64,000 bases of DNA, taken from the NCBI RefSeq assembly GCF_037977055.1, contig NZ_CP150274.1:4712001-4776000 (forward strand), read 5' to 3'. The translations under genes and the position numbers were made by a program. Numbering within the stretch: the first letter of the stretch is position 1; each line of letters opens with the position of its first letter. Below the pieces are notes generated by a model. The model did no database searches and was not told the DNA's origin. It saw only the letters and a list, made by a program, of their open reading frames with translations. Positions 36,245-44,282 of this stretch are shown here, one piece after another. This DNA comes from Paenibacillus sp. FSL K6-1096. GTDB taxonomy: Bacteria; Bacillota; Bacilli; Paenibacillales; Paenibacillaceae.

Positions 36245-37660
36245 TCACCGGGCCAGCGGCAGCCGCAGCACGAAGCAGCAGCCCTGGGGCGGGTCGCTGC
36301 CGAGCTCAAGGCTGCCGCCCATCGCTTCAGCCAGCAGCCGGCTGAAGGTCAGACCGAGGCCGAGGCCGCGCAGCACACTCTGCTTGCCGGAGCTGCGGTA
36401 GAAGGCCTCGAAGACCCGCTCCCGGCTCTCTGGAGGGATGCCCGTGCCGTTATCGGTCAGGGTGATCTCCGCTATGCCGTCCGGAGCTTCATTAATGGTG
36501 AGCCGGAGCTGGAGCTTGCTGCCCTGCACCTTCGCCTGCACGCTGTTGTTCAGCAGGTTGACAATAATCTGCTGAATGCGGATCGGATCTCCCCGGAGCA
36601 GCAGCGGGGTCTGCGGCAGCTCTACGATAGGCGTGCAGACCTCCCCGCTCTGGGTCAGGCCCCATTGGTAGAGAATCTCTTCCAGCAGCGGAGCGGCCTC
36701 CAGCTCATCCTGCCGCACGGCGACCATGCCGGCAGTCAGCGCATTGTAATCCAGCAGGTCGGCAACCATGTGCTGCAGCCGCCCCGCTTCCTGCAGGGCG
36801 ATATCCAGGAACTCCCCGGCCTCCTCCCCTTCGACAACCCCCTCGCGGACGGCATGGAGCAGTCCTTTGATCGAGGTGACCGGGGTCTTCAGCTCATGGG
36901 ACACGCCTGCCAGCATGATGGCCCGCGACTGCTCGAACTGCTGCAGCTTGCCCGCCATCTCCTGGAAGGATACGAGCAGCTCATGAATCTCCCGTTCCTT
37001 GGCCCGGGTATCGAGCACGATATTGTACTGTCCGCCGCTGATCTGCGCCGCTGCGGAGGCCACCCGCTTCACCGGCTTGGCCAGCTTGACGGACAGAAGA
37101 TAGATGGTCAGCCAGCTTAAGGCGATCAGGAAGACGATGATAATAGAGAAGAAGGTAATCTCCTCCTGCGGAATATGCCGGAGGGAGCGCTTGGACTGTA
37201 AGACGAAGACTTGTCCAAGTACTCCCTGCCCGCTGTCAATCTGTGCGGAGGCGGCCTTGTATTCCGAATTGCGCGAGTTGCTCAGCGAATCCTCCAGCTT
37301 GTAGCGCATCTGCTCCCCGGTCATGGGCGGCTGGGAGAACAGCAGCTGCCCTTCCGTGCCGGTGATGATTACGCACATCTCCTCATTCACTTTGAAGAAG
37401 CGCTTGCGGTCCTCAACCAGCTTGTGCAGGCTGGGGATGATCTCCAGCTTCCCGTCAGTGCCTACGCTGCGGTCGGCAATCTCCTGGGCCAGCAGACCGG
37501 TCGTCTGCATCCGGTTATCCATCGCCTCCTGCTGAATCCACCAGAAGGTGAACAGCGCAGCCAGCAGCAGCCCGATGCTGATGATCAGCAGGTAGCGCAG
37601 GGTCCAGTAGAAGAGGATGGAGGTTGGCTTCCGTCTCCGTCTTCGTCTCATGTTGTCCAT
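36245..37660 (-). CDS. Sensor histidine kinase with HAMP domain
   Basis: 471 residues. After a very basic start (RRRRRRKP) come a helix at about 17-37, an extracellular domain of about 130 residues, a second helix near 172-192, HAMP, His255 in GVSHELKTPVTS, N box NLLNNSVQAK and G boxes DNGTGIPP and GLGLGLTFSR. It pairs with the regulator encoded just upstream, overlapping by 13 bases. A second ATG three codons in would give a four-base ATGA overlap and is equally possible. Confidence 0.92.
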   Translation of the reverse strand: MDNMRRRRRRKPTSILFYWTLRYLLIISIGLLLAALFTFWWIQQEAMDNRMQTTGLLAQEIADRSVGTDGKLEIIPSLHKLVEDRKRFFKVNEEMCVIITGTEGQLLFSQPPMTGEQMRYKLEDSLSNSRNSEYKAASAQIDSGQGVLGQVFVLQSKRSLRHIPQEEITFFSIIIVFLIALSWLTIYLLSVKLAKPVKRVASAAAQISGGQYNIVLDTRAKEREIHELLVSFQEMAGKLQQFEQSRAIMLAGVSHELKTPVTSIKGLLHAVREGVVEGEEAGEFLDIALQEAGRLQHMVADLLDYNALTAGMVAVRQDELEAAPLLEEILYQWGLTQSGEVCTPIVELPQTPLLLRGDPIRIQQIIVNLLNNSVQAKVQGSKLQLRLTINEAPDGIAEITLTDNGTGIPPESRERVFEAFYRSSGKQSVLRGLGLGLTFSRLLAEAMGGSLELGSDPPQGCCFVLRLPLAR

Positions 37661-38328
37661 AATTGATAACCCGTTCCTCTCAGTGTGCGGATCTCACCCT
37701 CGTGCTCCGGCCAGTGCGAGAGCGCCTGGCGCAGTCTTTTGATCGAGAGATCGACCGCCCGGTCGCTTCCCTCATAATCCATCTCCCACACATGCTCCAG
37801 GAGCTGGTCGCGGGTGCAGATCTGGTTCGGGCGCTCGGCGAGGAACAGCAGCACCGACATGTCGCGCGGGCTGAGGCTGACCTCCGCCCCGTTCAGGAAG
37901 ATGCTGCGGGCCGAGAAATCGATGAACAGACTGCCGAAATGGCGCTTGCGGCTGCCGTCCGACCACTGCGAGGGGCGGCGCAGCACCGCCCGCACCCTGG
38001 CGACTACTTCCTCGGGGATGAAGGGCTTGGACATATAATCGTCCGCCCCTCCGTCCAGACCCGCCAGCCGGTCCTTGATCCCGTCCCGTGCGGTCAGCAT
38101 GATGACAGGACAGCTGCTCCGCTCGCGGATCAGCCCCAGCAGCTCGAAGCCGTCTATCTCCGGCAGCATAATATCAAGCAGGACCAGCGAAGGCGGCGCC
38201 TCGCCGAAGGCTTCCAGAGCGCTCCGGCCGTCTGCGGCCCGGGTCACGTGGAAGCCCGCCTTGCGCAAATATGCACCAAGCACCCGGGCAATGGCCTCCT
38301 CATCCTCAACGATCAGAATGGATTGCAT
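37648..38328 (-). CDS. OmpR-family response regulator
   Basis: 226 residues: receiver with acidic EDE at 8-10, Asp52 in LVLLDIMLP and Lys in MSKPF near 102, then a winged-helix domain ending in RTLRGTGYQLW. Start at ATG with AAGGGA 9 bases upstream; a longer in-frame version has no site and a non-homologous front. Divergent from the YceI-like gene, which is a possible target. Confidence 0.93.
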   Translation of the reverse strand: MQSILIVEDEEAIARVLGAYLRKAGFHVTRAADGRSALEAFGEAPPSLVLLDIMLPEIDGFELLGLIRERSSCPVIMLTARDGIKDRLAGLDGGADDYMSKPFIPEEVVARVRAVLRRPSQWSDGSRKRHFGSLFIDFSARSIFLNGAEVSLSPRDMSVLLFLAERPNQICTRDQLLEHVWEMDYEGSDRAVDLSIKRLRQALSHWPEHEGEIRTLRGTGYQLWTT

Positions 38329-38471
38329 AGGCTTCAGTCCCTTATTTAAAATTACGACAATTCTACCATATTCCCGGCCTGTCCGCTTTGACTTATTCCC
38401 GACATATTGCTCTGTTAGAATGGGATTCAGCTGGAACAAGCAGAGACAGAGAATAGAATGGAGGAGATCTT

Positions 38472-39185
38472 ATGAAGAAGAGAACCATTGCTTTAACCGC
38501 AGCCATCGTTGTTATTGCAGGAGCTATCACCGCCTTCATATTGGTGAACAACAGCCTTGGCAACAAGGTGGAGATTGAATCTGTTATTCCTGGGCAGGCC
38601 CAGGACAGCGGGGCCCAGAAGGAAGGGACCGCTAATGCAGCTGCCGCAGCTGCTGTAGTAACCTCGGAGCAGCTGAACGGAACCTGGAACATTGCAGAGC
38701 CGTCCAAGGTCTACTGGTCCGTAACTACATCCAAGGAAACCGTGAACTTCGTAGATCCGTCCGTTAAAGGAACCTGGAATGTGAATCTGGACGATGCCTC
38801 CGCGATGACCGGCGAAGGGTCGGTCGACATGAACGCGCTTGATTCGGGAACCGCCCCGCGGGACGAGCATGTCAAGGGAGCGGACTTCCTGTCCGTAGCA
38901 GAGTTCCCGGAAGCGACCTTCACGGTGAAGTCCTTCTCGGAGCTGCCGAAGGAATGGACTGAGGGGACAGCGGTGCCGGTGCAGCTGCAGGGTACGCTGA
39001 CCGTAAAGGGCATCGAGAAGGAAGTCACGTTCGACTCGCAGGCCGCATACAGCGGCGGAGAGCTTAAGCTGTCGGGTACGACCACCGTAACCTTCGAGGA
39101 TTTCGGCCTCAGCAATCCGCATTCCATCGTACTGAGTACCGAGAACAATCTGGAGGTGCGCCTGGAGTTGGTGCTCAAGAAATAA
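38472..39185 (+). CDS. YceI-like domain protein, membrane anchored
   Basis: 237 residues. A signal anchor (about 5-27, IALTAAIVVIAGAITAFILV) and an Ala-rich linker lead into a YceI lipocalin-like domain (about 65-237): GTWNIAEPSKVYWSV, FPEATFTVKSFSEL, GTLTVKGIEKEVTF and FGLSNPHSIVLS are its strand motifs. Relatives bind isoprenoid or fatty lipids in a beta barrel. GGAGGAG precedes the ATG. Divergent from a two-component pair and ended by a terminator. Confidence 0.88.
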   Translation: MKKRTIALTAAIVVIAGAITAFILVNNSLGNKVEIESVIPGQAQDSGAQKEGTANAAAAAAVVTSEQLNGTWNIAEPSKVYWSVTTSKETVNFVDPSVKGTWNVNLDDASAMTGEGSVDMNALDSGTAPRDEHVKGADFLSVAEFPEATFTVKSFSELPKEWTEGTAVPVQLQGTLTVKGIEKEVTFDSQAAYSGGELKLSGTTTVTFEDFGLSNPHSIVLSTENNLEVRLELVLKK

Positions 39186-39205
39186 CATAGGGTTTGGAGA
39201 TTACT

Positions 39206-39247
39206 CTCCCCGTTACCGCGGATTTGCGGCTGGCGGGGAGGGTTTTT
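39206..39247 (+). terminator. Terminator of the YceI-like gene
   Basis: CTCCCCG and CGGGGAG form the outer stem, with an inner CCGC/GCGG pairing, followed by GGTTTTT. Confidence 0.75.
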
Positions 39248-39289
39248 GATGTGACTGGGGCTGGGGCGAAGGCGGGTAGGCCAGATGCG

Positions 39290-39380
39290 GATGTATGCGG
39301 AAAAGCGAACACATTCGGCCGGCGCGGGGCGAATGAGCGGAATGTAATCGAAAAACCGATTACATTGGGCTGGCGTGGGG
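39290..39380. repeat. Palindrome pair with 51-base pitch, GCGAAAA class
   Basis: Two interrupted palindromes: GATGTATGCG / CGAACACATT around GAAAAG (39290-39315), and AATGTAATCG / CGATTACATT around AAAAAC (39341-39366), the second with perfect 10-base arms. Their centres are 51 bases apart, and each is followed by GGSYNGGCGYGGGGCG, so the unit is a 51-base tandem repeat. The core matches the array at 63.86 kb. The rest of the 356-base gap between the YceI-like and oxidoreductase genes holds only the terminator above and a ribosome binding site. Confidence 0.72.
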
Positions 39381-39541
39381 CGTTCGGCTATTCGGAGGAG
39401 TACCTGCGTTGTCTGTTCGGCTGAAATGAATTCATCTAGTTATGAAGCAATAGGGTTCCGGCGGGATGCGGACATGTACACAACAGGGAGATTTTGATAG
39501 AATCAGAGGGACTTGAGCTTCATTAAGAGGAGGATTTGACT

Positions 39542-40540
39542 ATGGCAGAAGATAACGCTTACAAGGTAAAATGGGGCATTCTCAGCACAGGCTGGATCGC
39601 CCATCAGTTCGCTACGGATCTGGCCCATGCCAGCAACGGCGTGGCTTATGCAGTCGGCTCGCGCTCGCAGGAGAGCGCCGATAAGTTCGCGGCGGATCAC
39701 GGTATTCCGGTGGCATATGCGACCTACGAAGAGCTGGTTAACGATCCTGAGGTGGATGCCATTTATATAGGAACGCCGCATCCGTTCCACCGTGAGAACG
39801 CGCTGCTCGCGCTGCGTGCAGGCAAGGCTGTGCTGTGCGAGAAGCCTTTTACTGTGAACAGTGGTGAACTGGAGGAGGTAGTAGCCTATGCCCGTGAGCA
39901 TAAGCTCTTCCTGATGGAAGCCATGTGGAGCCGCTATATTCCGGCCCATGTCAAGGTAAGAGAGTGGCTGGCCGCCGGGCGCATCGGCGAGGTGAAGCTG
40001 GTGAAGGCCGACCTTGGATTCCGCTCCGAATGGAAGCCGGAAGGACGCCTGCTGAGTCCGGCCCTTGGCGGGGGAGCGCTGCTGGATGTCGGCATCTATC
40101 CGGTCTCCTTTACCTCGATGGTGCTCGGACCCCAGCCTGAGTCCATCGCCAGCACCGTGCATATCGGGGAGACCGGCGTGGATGAACACTTCTCGCTGCT
40201 GCTGTCCTACGGGAATGGCGTATCCGCTTCACTCAACGCCGGTATCCGCCTGAATCTGGACGATGAGGCCTATATCTATGGAACGGAAGGCCGTATCGTG
40301 GTCAATGGCACTCTGGTTAATCCGAAATCGGCCGAGCTCTACGTGAACGGCGAATTGGCTGAAACGTTCTCAGATGACCGCGCTTCGGTTGGATACTGCT
40401 TCGAGGCGGAAGAGGTGGGCCGTTGTCTTCAGGCCGGACTGACCGAGAGCCCGGTGATGCCGCTGGATGAATCCGTAGCGCTGATGAAGCTGCTGGATGA
40501 AATCCGGGCGCAGTGGGGACTGAAATACCCCGGCGAATAA
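39542..40540 (+). CDS. Gfo/Idh/MocA family oxidoreductase
   Basis: 332 residues: Rossmann start KWGILSTGWIAHQFATDL, LCEKPFTVNS with the family Lys, and the C-terminal domain with GGGALLDVGIYPV. Likely an NAD(P)-dependent sugar or diol dehydrogenase. AGGAGG lies about 8 bases before the ATG. An ADP-ribosylglycohydrolase gene follows 36 bases later and probably shares the transcript. Confidence 0.9.
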   Translation: MAEDNAYKVKWGILSTGWIAHQFATDLAHASNGVAYAVGSRSQESADKFAADHGIPVAYATYEELVNDPEVDAIYIGTPHPFHRENALLALRAGKAVLCEKPFTVNSGELEEVVAYAREHKLFLMEAMWSRYIPAHVKVREWLAAGRIGEVKLVKADLGFRSEWKPEGRLLSPALGGGALLDVGIYPVSFTSMVLGPQPESIASTVHIGETGVDEHFSLLLSYGNGVSASLNAGIRLNLDDEAYIYGTEGRIVVNGTLVNPKSAELYVNGELAETFSDDRASVGYCFEAEEVGRCLQAGLTESPVMPLDESVALMKLLDEIRAQWGLKYPGE

Positions 40541-40576
40541 GTGCAGGCAGGAAGCTTCCGGGAAGGGGGAGACCAA

Positions 40577-41500
40577 GTGACATTGACGATGGACCGTTAT
40601 CAGGGCTGCCTGCAGGGGCTGGCAGCCGGGGATGCGCTGGGAACAACTGTAGAATTCCAGGCACCCGGAACCTTCAAGCCAATGACGGATATTGTCGGCG
40701 GCGGGGTATTTGGTCTGCAGCCGGGGCAGTGGACAGACGACACCTCGATGGCGCTCTGCCTGGCGGAGAGCCTGCTTACGGCGCAGGCCTTCGATCCGGC
40801 GGATCAGATGCAGCGCTATGTGAAATGGTACCGCGAAGGCGCGCTAAGCAGTACAGGCCGGTGCTTCGACATCGGCAACGCGACGCGTGAGGCGCTGCAC
40901 CGGTATGAAGCGAGCGGGGAGGCTTACAGCGGCTCAGAGGACCCGTTCTCTGCCGGGAACGGGTCGATTATGCGGCTGGCTCCGGTGGTGATGTACTATG
41001 CGGAGCAGCCCGCCGGGGCGATCCGCTATGCGGCAATGAGCTCAAGAACGACACACGGGGCCGCCGAGTGTCTGGCTGCCTGCCGTCTGCTCGCCGCGTA
41101 CATTCTTGCGGGGCTGCATGGCTGGAGCAAGCAGGAGATACTGGCTCCGGATGCCTTCGGCGAATGGCTGGATGAGGATACCCTTACGCCGCATATGCTG
41201 AATATCAAGCAAGGCTCCTATAAGCTGAAGGAGCCGCCGCAGATCCAAGGCTCAGGCTATGTTGTGGAATCCCTGGAAGCAGCGTTATGGGCATTCCATA
41301 AGTCTGACAGCTTCAAGGAAGGTGCGCTGCTCGCCGTGAATCTCGGCAATGACGCCGACACCACCGGAGCTGTATACGGCCAGATCGCCGGGGCCTACTA
41401 TGGCCTGAGCGGTATTCCGGCCGACTGGAGCGGCAAGCTGGCGATGGGCGGGCTGATCAGCGATTACGCGGGGCGGCTGTTTACGGAACGGGTGAAGTAA
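40577..41500 (+). CDS. ADP-ribosylglycohydrolase (DraG) family protein
   Basis: 307 residues, an all-helical family that removes ADP-ribose from proteins or small molecules with two Mg ions. Metal-site motifs are visible: GLAAGDALGTTVEF at the start, WTDDTSMALCLAESL near 55, and NDADTTGAVYGQIAGAYYG near the end. GTG start with GGAAGGGGGAG just upstream; an earlier GTG adds 12 residues without a site. The neighbouring oxidoreductase suggests a sugar or nucleotide-sugar salvage role, but the substrate is unknown. A terminator follows. Confidence 0.9.
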   Translation: MTLTMDRYQGCLQGLAAGDALGTTVEFQAPGTFKPMTDIVGGGVFGLQPGQWTDDTSMALCLAESLLTAQAFDPADQMQRYVKWYREGALSSTGRCFDIGNATREALHRYEASGEAYSGSEDPFSAGNGSIMRLAPVVMYYAEQPAGAIRYAAMSSRTTHGAAECLAACRLLAAYILAGLHGWSKQEILAPDAFGEWLDEDTLTPHMLNIKQGSYKLKEPPQIQGSGYVVESLEAALWAFHKSDSFKEGALLAVNLGNDADTTGAVYGQIAGAYYGLSGIPADWSGKLAMGGLISDYAGRLFTERVK

Positions 41501-41521
41501 GCGGGAATAGTGCATGTAGCA

Positions 41522-41551
41522 GGCGGGGCGCACAGGGCATCCCGCCCTTTT
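41522..41551 (+). terminator. Terminator of the oxidoreductase/DraG unit
   Basis: GGCGGG pairs with CCCGCC around a 13-base loop, followed by CTTTTG. Confidence 0.6.
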
Positions 41552-41594
41552 GTTGTGCGCAAATATGAGGTTACGTTTGAAGCAAACATTCAGA

Positions 41595-41783
41595 GATAAG
41601 TGTATTCTGTACAATTAAAACCCGTGAAAAGGCAGGCTTTCTTCCCCCAATTGTAGTCTATACAACTAAATTTGCCTGAACGGTTACTAACCGGGGGATA
41701 GAGCTACTTTAGATGTACGAAATGCAACTAAACGGATATTCTGCGGTACATCAGAGGATATAGCTGTACAGACTGCAATTAAG
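41595..41783. repeat. Four-palindrome array, class A (copy 2, inverted)
   Basis: Palindromes centred at 41607, 41658, 41720 and 41771 (51, 62 and 51 apart), each 10-5-10. Arms include TTTAGATGTA, TGCAACTAAA, TACAACTAAA and TGCAATTAAG; centres are TTCTG, GTCTA, CGAAA and CAGAC. Read on the minus strand, its spacers resemble those of the array at 427-616: 20 of 25 bases in one and the shared TTCAGGCAAA at the end of the long one. The extra A in the other copy explains its 63-base step. Confidence 0.85.
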
Positions 41784-41897
41784 CTAATCGCTTGGAACTA
41801 GAATGTACCTTAATGGGGCAGGAGTGATGATATCAGGCAGCAGCTACTGCACCTCCACCAGAACTCACCCCCGACTTCTACGCTTGAATTTAAATTT

Positions 41898-42086
41898 GCT
41901 GATTGTATTTCGTGCAATAGAAAACTCATATTTGACCGTAAAACGAGATTCTATTGTATTTCATACAGTGGAATGTGGCATTTTGGGCGATAAGTGGTCT
42001 TTATTCAAAATTCAATTGTACCGAATACAATAGATTCTATTTCGAAGCCCCTTTTACAGCATTCTAATGTACAAAATACAGTTACT
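41898..42086. repeat. Four-palindrome array, class B (copy 2)
   Basis: Palindromes centred at 41910, 41961, 42023 and 42074 (51, 62 and 51 apart). Arms are of the TTCTATTGTA / TACAATAGAA type shared with the array at 1049; centres are TTTCG, TTTCA, CCGAA and CAAAA, again pyrimidine-rich then purine-rich. Between this array and class A copy 2 lie 114 bases without a feature, and the 266 bases after it up to the next gene hold only that gene's GGAGG site as far as I can see. Confidence 0.85.
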
Positions 42087-42352
42087 ACCGTTCCAGCGTC
42101 TACAGTATCCATATCATTGCTGCGGGAGTGAGGGTTCCCGATGCAGCGATTTGAAACCATAAAAAATACAAACCTCCAGGTTGAACGGAAAGGCGGAAAA
42201 CTTGAAACTTTTTAGGAAATATCCGGTGGCGGACGGCAAAGAGGGCGCGCTAAGATGGAAGCACAACAACCTGGCACTTGCGCCGGGTTAAGCCTTTAAA
42301 GAGCAGTCAGGTCCGGTATAGTCCTTCTTACCATTCAAACGGAGGTTATGGC

Positions 42353-44257
42353 ATGAGCATGGAACAAGCGGGTTCACTTAGAGGCATCGCCAATATGGAA
42401 CGTTTTGATCTGCTGCCGCTGCTGCGGGACGGCGTGCAGGTGCATTATGAGGGCAGCATCGACAAGCAGGGCTATAATGCCGACTGGGATTGGTGGCTGT
42501 ACCGGGAAGGGGAGGAATGGGTCATATTTGACTGTGACGGCCCGGGGTGCATTTACAATTTTGTGCAGCACAGATATCCCGACAGCCCCGAGCCGACATT
42601 CCGTTTCTACTTCGACCATGAGCGGGAGCCGCGGCTGGTAATCAAGCCGTCAGAGTTTGGCAGCAGGGCGCCGTTCCTGAAGCCGCTGGCGGACGCCTAC
42701 CTTGGACCGGAGGACGGAGGACGGGGGCCGATCCGGGTCGTGCGCAGCTTTGTGCCGATTCCGTTTGCCGGGGCATGCAGAATTACCTCGGATATCCGGC
42801 TGAAGGGCGCGGGGAAGGGCGACGGGGGCTGGGGCCATGTCGTGTATCATACCTACAGCTCAGCGGAAGATCTCGTAACCTTCACGGGAAAAGAAGACTA
42901 CAGCCGGCTGACCGCCATGTGGAGCGCGGCCGGAACAGATCCGAAGCCTGACGTCATTAGTGAATCCCGGCTGTATCAGGGTCTCGTGCTTGAACCCGGC
43001 GAAACGGCGGTCGTACTGAACGAAACGGCACAGGGCAGCGTCTCTTCCATTCAGGCCTTGCCGGAGGCCTTTACTCCGGAATTATTGGGTGATGTCTGGG
43101 TCCGGGCGACCTGGGACGGACATGAACGCCCGGATATCGATTGTCCGCTTGGCATCCTGTTCGGCAACGAGCTGGGACTGAATCCGGTTGGCGTGCTCTC
43201 CCACGGGATTACGGGGGCGGGGCGGGGATATAACTTTTTTGCCATGCCATATTGGGAAAGCGCTGTGATTGAGCTGGTGAACAAAGGGAAGCAGACAGCC
43301 ACGTTCAAGGAGTGGGAAATCCGGGTTACACAGGAGCGGAATCCGCTCTATAAGCGCAGCCAGACCGGTTATTTCCGCTCTTCGGCGTATTACAGCCGCA
43401 AAGCATCTCCGGGCACGGACAGCATCATCGGCCGGCTTGCGGGGAGAGGGCATCTGGTGGCGGGCCAGGTGACCGGATATACGCGGAGGCCCGGAACAAT
43501 TAGTTGCGAGGGCGATGTACGGGTGCATATTGACGGCAGCGCTACCCCGCAGGTGGAGAGTGACGGCTCCGAGAGCTGGGTCTGCTACGGCTGGGGCTTC
43601 CCGACGCCGCCTGAGAGCAACCCCTCAAGCGCTTATGACGGATTGCCCGACAATCCCTGGTCCATGATCCGGCTGTGCAGCGGAGACTGGTATCCGTTCC
43701 GGACGGAGCTTGTTTTCGGGATTGAAGCGGGAGAGTTTAACAACCAGTATCTGGAGCATTCGGGGGCGCTGCTATATTACGGCGTGGATGAGCCGGGGAT
43801 GGTGCTGACGGACGAGATCGACATCGGCAGCAAAGCGTCGGAGGGCGTACATGAGTATAAGAGCGAAGGCAGCCGGGGCTACTACACGCTGGACAGTTAT
43901 TATGAGGGCGACCGGGATGATGTCCTCATCGCTGACACCGGGCATGAAACGGAAATCGCCAGCGAGTTCACCGTGACGGTACACGAAGACAACCGCGGCG
44001 TCAGGCTGCGGCGCAGGAGCGATCAGATGACCGCCCGGCAGAAGGCGGACGTGTTTGTGGACGGCGTCAAGGTTGCTGAACGAAGCTGGTATTATCCGGA
44101 CCGGAACCCGTACAAACGCTGGCTGGAGGATGAATTCGATATCCCGGAGAAGTACACTGCCGGCAAAAGGCATCTGCGCATCCGGCTGGAATTCGTCCAG
44201 GAAGGCGAAGCCAGAGTCTGGAACGAGTTCAGGTACTGGGTGTACTCGATGCTGTAG
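42353..44257 (+). CDS. GH172 (DUF2961) family glycoside hydrolase
   Basis: 634 residues, no signal peptide. The opening block RFDLLPLLRDGVQVHYEGSI, then WDWWLYREGEEWVIFDCDGPGCIYNF and FYFDHEREPRL are characteristic of DUF2961, now family GH172, whose studied members include a difructose-dianhydride-forming alpha-D-fructofuranosidase and exo-alpha-D-arabinofuranosidases acting on arabinans. GGAGG lies 7 bases before the ATG. First gene of the large locus; a DUF4038 gene follows 25 bases later. I could not map the catalytic residues with confidence. Confidence 0.85.
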   Translation: MSMEQAGSLRGIANMERFDLLPLLRDGVQVHYEGSIDKQGYNADWDWWLYREGEEWVIFDCDGPGCIYNFVQHRYPDSPEPTFRFYFDHEREPRLVIKPSEFGSRAPFLKPLADAYLGPEDGGRGPIRVVRSFVPIPFAGACRITSDIRLKGAGKGDGGWGHVVYHTYSSAEDLVTFTGKEDYSRLTAMWSAAGTDPKPDVISESRLYQGLVLEPGETAVVLNETAQGSVSSIQALPEAFTPELLGDVWVRATWDGHERPDIDCPLGILFGNELGLNPVGVLSHGITGAGRGYNFFAMPYWESAVIELVNKGKQTATFKEWEIRVTQERNPLYKRSQTGYFRSSAYYSRKASPGTDSIIGRLAGRGHLVAGQVTGYTRRPGTISCEGDVRVHIDGSATPQVESDGSESWVCYGWGFPTPPESNPSSAYDGLPDNPWSMIRLCSGDWYPFRTELVFGIEAGEFNNQYLEHSGALLYYGVDEPGMVLTDEIDIGSKASEGVHEYKSEGSRGYYTLDSYYEGDRDDVLIADTGHETEIASEFTVTVHEDNRGVRLRRRSDQMTARQKADVFVDGVKVAERSWYYPDRNPYKRWLEDEFDIPEKYTAGKRHLRIRLEFVQEGEARVWNEFRYWVYSML

Positions 44258-44282
44258 ATCATATAAGGGGCGTGACAAAGGG

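Noticed and set aside
38388..38421. TTGACT and TAGAAT as promoter of the YceI-like gene
   Set aside because: The spacing is 22 bases, too long for a normal promoter, and the alternative -35 is poor.
41595..42086. Possible CRISPR array (25-base palindromes separated by about 26 bases)
   Set aside because: Repeat arms drift, orientation flips within the array, one spacer is 37 bases, spacers are shared between distant copies, and there are no cas genes.
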